The notes under the pieces: model-generated
Seen by the model: only the letters and a program-made list of their open reading frames with translations
The model's database searches: none
What the model was told of the DNA's origin: nothing
Made by a program: the position numbers and the translations under genes
Shown here: piece by piece, positions 7,227 to 15,390 of the stretch
How the letters are laid out: each line of letters begins with the position of its first letter
How positions within the stretch are numbered: position 1 is the first letter of the stretch
Assembly (NCBI RefSeq): GCF_014287815.1
Contig: NZ_JACOOQ010000023.1
Span: 1 to 37,614, forward strand
From: Clostridium lentum
GTDB taxonomy: Bacteria; Bacillota; Clostridia; Clostridiales; Clostridiaceae
DNA length: 37,614 bases
Direction: 5' to 3'

Positions 7227-9698
7227 TTATTTATTTTTAACAAACCTATTTCTGTAGTAACTTTGTACCCTTATATCAATTGCATCCTTCATATGCTTTT
7301 TAAACTCTTCTTTATTTATAAATTCTCTTAAATCATCAGTTAAAGCTAAAACATATCCTTCTTTTTCTTTAAAGAAATCACTATGAGTTTGTAATAAATA
7401 TTTCACTGGATTACTTTTAGCTAATCTAATATATTTTTTACTATCCCATTCCATAAAATCCTTTGTACTCTTATCCTTTAACATATCAACTTTATTAGAT
7501 CCCTGGTGGTAAAATTCATAAAAGCTCTTATAAACATCATCTTCATCAATGTCCATCTTTATATCACCATTATTATAAAAGGCTAATAGTACTGGTATTT
7601 TATATGTTTTACTCATACTTGTAGTTTCTATCATATTAATAAATTCTCTAGCTCTTGTGTTATATAAAACACTTTCTTCTTCATTTAACTCATTAATATT
7701 ATTTAAAAACTCCATATAATTAGCAAAAGGACTTAACCCCTTCTTAGTTTTAATATTGTCATATATATCATCATCCATATTATTAAAAAATTCCACTCTT
7801 GAAGGAACATGTCCTAAGTCTTCTTTTATACCATAATATTCTTCTCTAATTTTATCCCTAATGGTCATTTCTTTTTCTGCTTGCTTTTTAAATATATCTA
7901 CCAGCTTAAAATCAAAATCTACAAAACAGTCATCTGGAAACTCATAATCACTTTGACTATTTCTCCTACTAACTTCTTTTGAATAACTTTGTCCACTTAA
8001 TAAGAATGGTATTAAATTAGCCTTTTTATAGTTTCCTATAAAATCAAGTACATTTAAGTATTGCTTATCTTTATATTTTCTTAACCCTCTTCCTAACTGT
8101 TGTAAAAATACTGTTGGAGATTGTGTAGGTCTTAAAAACATTACCATATCTATTGATGGAATATCTAAACCTTCATTAAACATATCTACTGAAAATAGTA
8201 CTTGTACTTCTCCCTTAGCTAAAGCACTTAATGCTTCATTTCTATTAGAAGAATATTCTCCACCTTCACCACTATATACAGCTACAGCTTTTATTCCATT
8301 TTCACTAAATACTTTTGCCATATACTCTGCATGATGTCTTGAAGTACAAAATCCTATAGCTCTAGATGACTTATATTTTCTATAATGATTTATTATAAGT
8401 TCTGCTCTTTTATTAAGCATTAATGCATCTTCTAATTCCTTATCGTTGTACTTACCATTTTTATATTCAATATTACCATAATTTACTGTTTCATCATAAA
8501 TACCATAATATCTAAAAGGAACAAGCCATCCCTTTTCAATAGCTTCCTTTAATCTTACTTCATAAACCGTATTATAATCACAAAGGGCAAATACATCTTT
8601 AGAATCTAATCTTTCAGGTGTTGCTGTAAGCCCTAGTAAAAACTTAGGTTTAAAATACTCCATAATCTTTTTATAATTATTAGACACTGCATGATGGAAT
8701 TCATCTACCACAATATAATCAAAATAATCTTTTGAGAAATAATTTTCATTTAAATACTCATCTTTTCCTAATGTTTGAACTAATGAGAAAATAAATTTAT
8801 TTTTAGTATCTTTTTGATTGCCATAGAAAAATCCTATATCATCAGAATTTCTAACATTTTTAAAGCTTTGAGCTGCTTGCTTTAATATTTCTTCCCTATG
8901 AGCTATAAATAAAACTCTTTCATATTCTCTAGAATCAAAAGCTGCTAAGTAAGTCTTTCCTATACCAGTGGCAGCTACAACCAAACCTTTATCATATCCT
9001 TCTTCTCTACTTTGCTTTAATCCATATAAAGCTTCAATTTGAGCACCTCTTGGTTCGAAAATATTAAGCACATTATTTTCTTCACTATTTTCTTCTTTTT
9101 CAATATCACTTTGAACTTTTGGTTTCTTCCAAGACTTTGAATAATCTTTTAAAACATCATCTGTTATTTCATAGGAATGATTGTAAAATAAATCTTCAAA
9201 GGTTTCATAAAACACATTAAAATCATTTGGATTAGAACTTTTATTAAATCTATAATTCCATTCTATTGAAGAGGTCAATGCTCCTCTGGAAATATTAGAT
9301 GATCCTATATATATTTCACTATCTAATTCATTATGAAACATATATGCTTTAGGATGGAATGATTTCTTTGGATTATTATAAAACCTTAAATCAACTTTAT
9401 TTTTCAATTCATCTTTTAAAAGATATAAAGCCGATGGCTGAGTTATGTTAAGATAGTTTCCTGTTAGTATTCTTATGTTAACTCCTCTATCTAATGCATC
9501 TTTTAAATCATTAAGAAGCATCTTTACTCCTGATTCTATAAGAAAGGACACTATTATATCTATACTTTTTGCATTTTTAATGCTTGTTCTTAATCTATTA
9601 ATTAAGTGATTTTTGTTACCTGTAATTGCATTACTGACTTCTTCTGTAACACTTATTTCTTTTTCTATTATTGTTTCTTTCATTACCTTATCTATCAT
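7227..9698 (-). CDS. PLD-nuclease/SF2 helicase fusion (DUF3427-like C-terminus)
   Basis: An 823-aa protein with an N-terminal phospholipase D-type nuclease domain (HPK near residues 115-117 and GSSNISRGAL near 132-141), then a two-lobe SF2 helicase: Walker A ATGIGKT (243-249), DEFH box (332-335), TATPER (about 358-363) and QQLGRGLRK (533-541). The C-terminal 280 residues resemble the DUF3427 region found after such helicases. The PLD site has one HxK motif, so it probably works as a dimer. I chose the ATG at 9698, not the upstream one at 9761, because GGAGG (9709-9713) precedes it and a terminator hairpin occupies 9736-9769. Similar fusions are frequent in defence islands as single-gene nucleases/helicases, and the role here is inferred. 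It may or may not work with the cassette just upstream. Confidence 0.85.
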   Translation of the reverse strand: MIDKVMKETIIEKEISVTEEVSNAITGNKNHLINRLRTSIKNAKSIDIIVSFLIESGVKMLLNDLKDALDRGVNIRILTGNYLNITQPSALYLLKDELKNKVDLRFYNNPKKSFHPKAYMFHNELDSEIYIGSSNISRGALTSSIEWNYRFNKSSNPNDFNVFYETFEDLFYNHSYEITDDVLKDYSKSWKKPKVQSDIEKEENSEENNVLNIFEPRGAQIEALYGLKQSREEGYDKGLVVAATGIGKTYLAAFDSREYERVLFIAHREEILKQAAQSFKNVRNSDDIGFFYGNQKDTKNKFIFSLVQTLGKDEYLNENYFSKDYFDYIVVDEFHHAVSNNYKKIMEYFKPKFLLGLTATPERLDSKDVFALCDYNTVYEVRLKEAIEKGWLVPFRYYGIYDETVNYGNIEYKNGKYNDKELEDALMLNKRAELIINHYRKYKSSRAIGFCTSRHHAEYMAKVFSENGIKAVAVYSGEGGEYSSNRNEALSALAKGEVQVLFSVDMFNEGLDIPSIDMVMFLRPTQSPTVFLQQLGRGLRKYKDKQYLNVLDFIGNYKKANLIPFLLSGQSYSKEVSRRNSQSDYEFPDDCFVDFDFKLVDIFKKQAEKEMTIRDKIREEYYGIKEDLGHVPSRVEFFNNMDDDIYDNIKTKKGLSPFANYMEFLNNINELNEEESVLYNTRAREFINMIETTSMSKTYKIPVLLAFYNNGDIKMDIDEDDVYKSFYEFYHQGSNKVDMLKDKSTKDFMEWDSKKYIRLAKSNPVKYLLQTHSDFFKEKEGYVLALTDDLREFINKEEFKKHMKDAIDIRVQSYYRNRFVKNK

Positions 9699-9735
9699 AA
9701 TATAAATTCCTCCAAAATTAATTATATTTATATAC

Positions 9736-9769
9736 AAAAAATCCATACTAATATTTAGCATGGATTTTT
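9736..9769 (-). terminator. Rho-independent terminator after the GHKL/helicase cassette
   Basis: The arms AAAAATCCAT and ATGGATTTTT are perfectly complementary. The inner CTAA/TTAG pairs extend the stem to about 14 bp around one wobble. On the minus strand a T-run follows (GGATTTTTTG). It lies between the helicase stop at 9819 and the PLD-helicase start, and implies that the latter has its own promoter (a TATAAT sits about 10 nt before its ribosome binding site). Confidence 0.7.
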
Positions 9770-9818
9770 AACAAAGGTTAATATAAGATATATTATTCAC
9801 TAAATATTATGATAGATT

Positions 9819-11546
9819 TTACTCTTCATCTTCACTATCCCAAAACTCCTTAAACCTCATGTAGGCCTGTTGTTTACCTAAATTATGTATATTATCAGAA
9901 AAATCAATAACATCACATTCATCAGTTCCTCCAAACCTTGTTCCCCTTATGCCTCTTCCTACAATTTGTTCATATAATATATTGCTATTAATAGGTCTAC
10001 ATATAACAATATTTCTTGTTTTAGGTGCATCAAATCCAGTTGTTAAAACACCATAATTAAATAAAAAATCAATTTCTCCATCTGTAAATTGCTTTATTAT
10101 AATCCTTCGCTCCATTTTATTTGTATCGGAATCAATATATGCAGTCTTTCTTCCCATTGCACTAAGCATAGTACTTAAAAACTTAGCATGCTTAACTGTA
10201 CATGCATAAATAAGAGTTGGAATTCCTTTTTGTATTTTTAATAATCTCCTTATAATTAAAATATTTCTATTCGTATCTTCAGCCAATCTTTTTAAATGCA
10301 CTTGAGAATATTCACCATTTTCCTTTAAATCCTGTAATTCTTTTTCTGTTAGTGTATATTCAATATTAGACCTATAAATTATATGGTTAACTTTAGCCAA
10401 ATATTTATTTTCTTTAAAATACTCTAAAGGATTCTCCTTATACTTTTCATTATCTTCAAATTCAGGCGTAATTAAATTCATCTGAAATCTATCTACTAGC
10501 TTTTCAACCTCTGATTGACCTATAATGGTATTTCTTCCTGGCGTTGCCGATAATCCACATACTGGAAATAATTGTCCATTAGTTAATTTATTTGCTTGTT
10601 TAAATAATTCATCATACATAGCTGATGATGCTCTATGAGCTTCGTCAATTATCATAGCACCAGTATTAGATAAAATTGTTTTAATAACATCTGAATCTTT
10701 TTTTAAGCCATTATAAATCTTATTAATACTTGCAACTACCACGCCCCCTTGTAAATCATCTTCATTTATTTCATATTTAGAAAAGCATCTATATATTGGT
10801 AAAGGTAAAATAAACTCTCTGCTACTCCACATTTGTTCAATACAGCTAATGCACTGCTCACATAATTCTTCACTTTGAGCTATCCATAACATATATTTTT
10901 TATTTTCAAATCTTGATACCATCCAATCAAGAAATGCCTCAACAGCTACCCTTGTCTTTCCTCCACCAGTAGGTAAAGATATCATACATCTTGTTTTATC
11001 TTCTTGTAAATTTAATGTATTTAGTATCTTATCTTTAATTTTAATTTGATAATCAACTAATTCTGGTACTTTTCTTTTCGGCTCAATTATTTGAACAGAT
11101 CTCTTAATTTCTTCTCTTTTTGCTCCTATACCAGCTAAAATTTCTGGAAATCCTGAATATTTTACGAAATCCTGAGCCCATCGCTTTCCAGACACCCATT
11201 TTTTCTCACTTAGTGGTTTTCTCATATATGAAGCTGTAGTAATTCTACTATTATTTGCTGGATATTTTTCATATAACTTTATAATTGTTTCATCATCCAA
11301 TTTATCTAGTATTTTTTTTCTTAATTCTCTATTAGATAATAAATTTATACCTTCTCTTAATACAATTAACCTACAAAGATAATATTTATCTAATATCATA
11401 TAATCAAATTTCTCTAATATATCTCCTGCAATCTCCTTTTCTTCTATTCCATAAAGCTTATTAAGAAAATTTGTAGAAAGCTCGTACTTATTAATAAGCA
11501 AATCAACAACTTCTTTTATTTCACTATCTTTTAAAGTATATCTCAT
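9819..11546 (-). CDS. SF2 DEAD/DEAH-box helicase of the GHKL cassette
   Basis: A 575-aa helicase with LPTGGGKT (191-198), DEAH (301-304), LSATPGR (332-338) and a motif VI-like QIVGRGIRG near 525-535, so both RecA lobes are complete. The first 160 residues are a family-specific helical domain with a conserved-looking WVSGKRWAQDF block (117-127), presumably for partner or DNA binding. It resembles HsdR/UvrB-type translocases (ResIII plus Helicase_C) but carries no nuclease motif. It is the last gene of a four-gene minus-strand cassette, 68 nt downstream of the 246-aa gene, and a terminator follows. Most likely it is the DNA translocase of an uncharacterised defence system. Confidence 0.85.
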   Translation of the reverse strand: MRYTLKDSEIKEVVDLLINKYELSTNFLNKLYGIEEKEIAGDILEKFDYMILDKYYLCRLIVLREGINLLSNRELRKKILDKLDDETIIKLYEKYPANNSRITTASYMRKPLSEKKWVSGKRWAQDFVKYSGFPEILAGIGAKREEIKRSVQIIEPKRKVPELVDYQIKIKDKILNTLNLQEDKTRCMISLPTGGGKTRVAVEAFLDWMVSRFENKKYMLWIAQSEELCEQCISCIEQMWSSREFILPLPIYRCFSKYEINEDDLQGGVVVASINKIYNGLKKDSDVIKTILSNTGAMIIDEAHRASSAMYDELFKQANKLTNGQLFPVCGLSATPGRNTIIGQSEVEKLVDRFQMNLITPEFEDNEKYKENPLEYFKENKYLAKVNHIIYRSNIEYTLTEKELQDLKENGEYSQVHLKRLAEDTNRNILIIRRLLKIQKGIPTLIYACTVKHAKFLSTMLSAMGRKTAYIDSDTNKMERRIIIKQFTDGEIDFLFNYGVLTTGFDAPKTRNIVICRPINSNILYEQIVGRGIRGTRFGGTDECDVIDFSDNIHNLGKQQAYMRFKEFWDSEDEE

Positions 11547-11614
11547 GTTATTCTCCTAAATATTTTCTGCTAATCCACTTTAATTAGTTTCTGCTAATTT
11601 TTAATTACTTATAA

Positions 11615-12355
11615 CTACATTTCATAATAGTAGCTTAAGTACTCTAAAAATACTTCCTTAAATTCATCCTTATCCATCATTGGAGACATTACTATTGGAT
11701 AGCTCTTATTAAATTCATAGATAACTCTTCTTCCAACACGTTCATCTTTACCTAGGTCATCTCTGCCCTTAATTTTAGCTTTTAATACTTTACTTAAACC
11801 AAGCTCATCTGTAACATCAAGTAGATTAATTAAAAATCTATCATTTCTAAAAATTTCATATTTAATAATATAGTTATATAAATCAAGATTTTCTATTATT
11901 AAATCATAATATCTATTTCTTTGTTCCTCATCTTCAACATTATCATTGATATATTGAGCACCTAGTAAGCACTTATATATGTAGTTTTCCCAGTCAAACT
12001 TCTTAATTACTATATTTCTAAACTTATTTATCCCTTCTTTTATCTCAGGATAAGTTTCTAATAAATACTCTCTCTTATAAACACATAACAATGAATGCCA
12101 AAATAATTCATCAAAATGTATATCTCTGTCTGTCTTTAGATAATACTTGGACATTATCTCAAAAGCTTCTTTAAACATTTTGTCCCTACATTTATCATAT
12201 CCAACACCCATATATATTGAAAAATCTGGTGCTTCATCTATATAAACTACTTCTCCGCTAAAATAATCATCATTATTCTTAATATTATCATCTAAAAAAT
12301 CTTTATAAAATTGTTCACTTTTTTTATATCCACTTTTAAGTAATCTAATTTCCAT
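11615..12355 (-). CDS. Unknown 246-aa protein of the GHKL/helicase cassette
   Basis: I do not recognise this family with certainty. The protein is acidic and aromatic-rich, predicted mostly helical, with no signal peptide, transmembrane segment, cysteine cluster or obvious catalytic triad. The N-terminus (residues 1-60) looks like alternating strands and helices; residues 60-230 look like a bundle with several Tyr/Phe-rich helices. It overlaps the preceding 284-aa gene by 11 nt, so the two are translationally coupled. It lies between that gene and the helicase, which marks it as a dedicated component of the same complex. It could be an adaptor or specificity subunit; nothing in the sequence lets me choose. 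Confidence 0.75.
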   Translation of the reverse strand: MEIRLLKSGYKKSEQFYKDFLDDNIKNNDDYFSGEVVYIDEAPDFSIYMGVGYDKCRDKMFKEAFEIMSKYYLKTDRDIHFDELFWHSLLCVYKREYLLETYPEIKEGINKFRNIVIKKFDWENYIYKCLLGAQYINDNVEDEEQRNRYYDLIIENLDLYNYIIKYEIFRNDRFLINLLDVTDELGLSKVLKAKIKGRDDLGKDERVGRRVIYEFNKSYPIVMSPMMDKDEFKEVFLEYLSYYYEM

Positions 12356-13199
12356 CAGAATATAATCTCCTTACAGCTGCACAATATTTTTCAATAACCT
12401 TATCTGATATAGCATATATAACTTCATCCATATTATCTATGTTAACTTCAGTTATCATTTTCTTTTTCATAAGGTTATAAAGTTTAAAATCTAAACCATT
12501 TTCTGGTGAATCAATACTTTCTAGATCAACCTCTTCTTCTCCATTTCTACTATTATTCTTAATAAATTGGAATAGAGCCTTTTGTAATCCCATATACACA
12601 TAAGGATTATTTAGTGTAGCACTTTGTGGTGAATCAATAAACTGTAATGCATCATTTTTATAATTAATTACAATTGTTTCTGAATTTAACTCTATCTTTA
12701 TATCTGATTTTAAATTTGGATCTATTTTCTTTTCAAATAATTCTAATGGCTTAGCATTACTTCCTTCAAATATTACGCTATTTGAAAATCCAAGAATAGA
12801 ACTCTTAGGTACAATTATTTCATCTTTAAATTCTTCAAAAAAAGAGCTTAAATCCATATTTTCTTTAAAGCATATTTCATCTTTAGCTTTTATAAGAAGC
12901 TGCAACGTTGTTCTTTTGCTTAGTGATATTCTGTTTTTTGGTATCTCCTTAACCTTTTCATTTAATCCTAGATTATAAAATTTATTATCCTTTGATTGAA
13001 TTACTAAAATTAGCTGTGCTTGTCCATCTTCTAACAAGTTATTTATGAACGGAGAACCAATTTCATAATTAATCTGAAATCTATAATTATTTGTGTTTTC
13101 ATCTAAATTAACATCTAAAATAAAGTTACATCCATCATAACTATTAGATGTGTTTGTTAATAAAGGATATGGAAAGTTTACGTCTTTCTTATAAATCAT
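12345..13199 (-). CDS. Unknown 284-aa protein of the GHKL/helicase cassette
   Basis: Not recognised. The first 180 residues are beta-rich (FNFxY-like alternation: NFPYPLL, FILDVNLDE, YRFQINYEIG, AQLILVIQSK), suggesting one or two beta-sandwich or barrel domains. The last 100 residues are helical (LQKALFQFIKNN, then a C-terminal helix ending AAVRRLYSDGN). No transmembrane or nuclease motif is visible. It starts 2 nt after the GHKL gene stop and overlaps the 246-aa gene, so it is the second gene of a tight operon. Similar small beta-rich proteins accompany GHKL ATPases in other predicted restriction-like systems, where they are thought to be structural or DNA-recognition subunits; that parallel is inference. 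Confidence 0.75.
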   Translation of the reverse strand: MIYKKDVNFPYPLLTNTSNSYDGCNFILDVNLDENTNNYRFQINYEIGSPFINNLLEDGQAQLILVIQSKDNKFYNLGLNEKVKEIPKNRISLSKRTTLQLLIKAKDEICFKENMDLSSFFEEFKDEIIVPKSSILGFSNSVIFEGSNAKPLELFEKKIDPNLKSDIKIELNSETIVINYKNDALQFIDSPQSATLNNPYVYMGLQKALFQFIKNNSRNGEEEVDLESIDSPENGLDFKLYNLMKKKMITEVNIDNMDEVIYAISDKVIEKYCAAVRRLYSDGN

Positions 13200-13201
13200 C
13201 T

Positions 13202-15127
13202 TTACACCTCCACATAGTAGACAAATTTTAAAGCTTTATTATAATTAGCTTTTAACCTTAATTCTATTTGTGCTATTCCCTTAATTATTTTTACATCTTT
13301 AATTAAATTATTATCTATTTTACATGCTTTTCCTGTAGCTTTATCTATTGCAGCTTCATAATTATCATTCATGTCAAATTCCACATTAGAACACTCATCA
13401 CCCATACCATCAACCACTGATAGGGCAATATCACATACTTTTGCTTTCTTCATCTCATCTGATCCATTGAAATCAAACTTAACAAATTCCTTATTACCTA
13501 TAATTAGTCTTTCAACCATATCAGGATATGTGCTATATCTATCTAGTTTTTCTTTACTTTCTCCATCTAAATCTTCTTCACTTCTATCTTTCATTACTTT
13601 CTTTAACGGCTTATTTTTCTTAGGCTTCTTTTCATCTTTTTTCTTTTTTTCCTTTTTAGGAATATCTTCTTTCACTTTTGAAATAGTTGTTTCTTTATTT
13701 CCCTTATTCAATTTTACTGTTGCTATAGTTTGTGATAAATCTTTCTTAAATTGACTTTCAACTACATATAAAATATCTTTAGTATCCATTACGCCATCTG
13801 TAGGATTATTCTTTTTAATTTCACCCTCAATGATCTTTGCTATTTCTTTAGATATATTATTAATAAATCTTTTAGCATTTCTTTGTAGAACTTGATCTTT
13901 TATATGTTCAAAAGTTAATTCAGTATGAGATTCATTTTCTAGTGATTTTAGAAATGCATCTTCTTTCGTTGATTCAGGTATAAGTACAGCATTAAATGGC
14001 TTGTTTACATTCCCTTTAACCTTTTTATCTTCTATCTTCATACCAATAGTTCTTATTATAGCAACACGACCTTTTGGTATTTCTTCATCATAATTAAAAT
14101 ATAGCTTGAAGTTATATTTATCTTTAGTATCTTGTATTTGAATTTCCCTTGCCTCTATATTTTTATATGTATTTAAATATAAAGGAGTAAACTCATCTTT
14201 TATTTCAGAAACTTCTTGAATATAATAATCTTTATTCTTTATATACTTTTCTATTGTTTTGCTATTAATAATTTTATCGTTTACTAATACCTCTAGTTTC
14301 TTTTCTAAAATTGCAATAAAGAAGCTATCACAAATACTCTTTATTATTTCTTTCTCATTATTAAACTGTTCTCTTAAAAAAGGTATTATAATCTTTAACC
14401 CTCTCGTATTCTTTTCAAATACTTCATTAAATGTATTTTCATAAGGATAAAACTTCGTCTTATTTTGATCTATATGCTTTATATCTGTAAAATATCCAGT
14501 TGAACGATAGTAATTATCTTTATATTTATGTTCTATAAGCTGAACTGTTCCCCCTAAATGTTTATTACCTTCTGCATCACAGTTGGCAAAATACATCATA
14601 TGTAATTCTGAAGCAGCATTTGAAGCAATCTTACCTATACCATGAGATCCACCCCTTGATTTTTCTACTGCTGCATCCTCTTCTTCTGAATGAACACCTT
14701 TATTATAAGCATAAATTCCCCAGGTATCTTTTTTAGAATCACTTTGTCCATTTTTAGCACCAGTTAATCCCTTTGTATTTGAATCTTCAAAAGAAATATA
14801 ATCAACTTCTTCAGCATTCATTTTATTTTGCATATGTTCTACAGTTTCTTTAGTATAACTATTTCTTCCTTGAAGACATGAAATTCTTTCTTTTATATCT
14901 TCTAAACCTGGAATAAATTCTTTATTTATTTTACCTGTTTTTATAGTTACTATAACAGGTTCATTGCTCCCTGGTAATTTACCATCAAGTGAATTTTGAA
15001 CATTTTCTCTCACAAGTCCAGAAATTCCAAGATCATAAAACTTTTCTAAAACTTTATTAAACGTTGACTCTTCTATACCCGGTATAGAGGAAAACTTCCA
15101 TAAGTTTTTATTTTTTATACTTATCAT
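13202..15127 (-). CDS. GHKL (MutL/MORC/Hsp90-like) ATPase
   Basis: A 641-aa protein with an N-terminal GHKL ATPase fold: N-box RENVQNSLDG (40-49), a degenerate G1 box SFEDSNTKGLTG (112-123; D114 would contact adenine), and a G2-like lid SRGGSHGIGK (157-166). After the ATPase comes an S5-like transducer region (about 220-440), then a lysine-rich linker at about 490-520 that could bind nucleic acid, and a C-terminal beta-rich domain. Such ATPases close as clamps on DNA in MutL and MORC. Prokaryotic MORC-like proteins are known from comparative genomics to sit with helicases in restriction-like loci. It is the first gene of the four-gene cassette, with GGAGAAG before its ATG. No catalytic nuclease motif is seen in it. 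Confidence 0.85.
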   Translation of the reverse strand: MISIKNKNLWKFSSIPGIEESTFNKVLEKFYDLGISGLVRENVQNSLDGKLPGSNEPVIVTIKTGKINKEFIPGLEDIKERISCLQGRNSYTKETVEHMQNKMNAEEVDYISFEDSNTKGLTGAKNGQSDSKKDTWGIYAYNKGVHSEEEDAAVEKSRGGSHGIGKIASNAASELHMMYFANCDAEGNKHLGGTVQLIEHKYKDNYYRSTGYFTDIKHIDQNKTKFYPYENTFNEVFEKNTRGLKIIIPFLREQFNNEKEIIKSICDSFFIAILEKKLEVLVNDKIINSKTIEKYIKNKDYYIQEVSEIKDEFTPLYLNTYKNIEAREIQIQDTKDKYNFKLYFNYDEEIPKGRVAIIRTIGMKIEDKKVKGNVNKPFNAVLIPESTKEDAFLKSLENESHTELTFEHIKDQVLQRNAKRFINNISKEIAKIIEGEIKKNNPTDGVMDTKDILYVVESQFKKDLSQTIATVKLNKGNKETTISKVKEDIPKKEKKKKDEKKPKKNKPLKKVMKDRSEEDLDGESKEKLDRYSTYPDMVERLIIGNKEFVKFDFNGSDEMKKAKVCDIALSVVDGMGDECSNVEFDMNDNYEAAIDKATGKACKIDNNLIKDVKIIKGIAQIELRLKANYNKALKFVYYVEV

Positions 15128-15160
15128 TATCTTCTCCTTCTAACTTTTATTGATATTAAA

Positions 15161-15169
15161 AGTATAACA
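15161..15169 (-). promoter_or_regulatory. Candidate extended -10 promoter of the GHKL cassette
   Basis: On the minus strand TGTTATACT forms an extended -10 element 34 nt upstream of the GHKL ATPase start, with GAAGGAGAAG at 15131-15140 between. No good -35 lies at 17 nt; a TCGACA is 21 nt away. The terminator at 15270-15301 isolates it from the McrB/DUF2357 cassette, so a promoter is needed about here. Confidence 0.45.
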
Positions 15170-15269
15170 AAATCACCAAATTTTCTTTGTCGAAAATTGT
15201 CATTTATATTTTGTAAAAAAAGGTTATTTTATTATGTATTTAATTAAATTATTACAGTAGTAAATATAA

Positions 15270-15301
15270 AATAGGCACTCACATTACTGTTAGTGCCTAT
15301 T
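15270..15301 (-). terminator. Terminator after the McrB/DUF2357 cassette
   Basis: The 10-bp perfect inverted repeat AATAGGCACT/AGTGCCTATT has a 12-nt loop and is followed on the minus strand by TTTTATATTT. It sits about 90 nt after the DUF2357 stop and separates two defence cassettes. The rest of 15128-15390 holds only the promoter candidate and AT-rich sequence. Confidence 0.75.
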
Positions 15302-15390
15302 ATACTTCCAATCCTATATTTAGTTTTTGAAACTTCTATCATTCATGTCTAAACAAATTTCTTTTTCTATTAGTATAAATTTTCTTTGTA

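Noticed and set aside
7227..9698. Mokosh-type assignment of the PLD-helicase
   Set aside because: Mokosh joins an RNA-helicase type protein to PLD in a different order and size; here PLD is N-terminal on a ResIII/DUF3427-like helicase.
7227..9761. Longer start for the PLD-helicase at 9761
   Set aside because: The upstream ATG lies inside a terminator hairpin and has no ribosome binding site, whereas GGAGG precedes the ATG at 9698.
13371..13754. Plus-strand 127-aa open frame rich in Ser/Phe/Leu
   Set aside because: It is antisense to the lysine-rich linker of the GHKL ATPase; the composition is a mirror artefact.
9819..15127. Naming the GHKL cassette as Mza, Hachiman or DISARM
   Set aside because: The hallmark partners (Z1 and AIPR; HamA; methylase plus DrmA/B) are not visible, so no name is supported.
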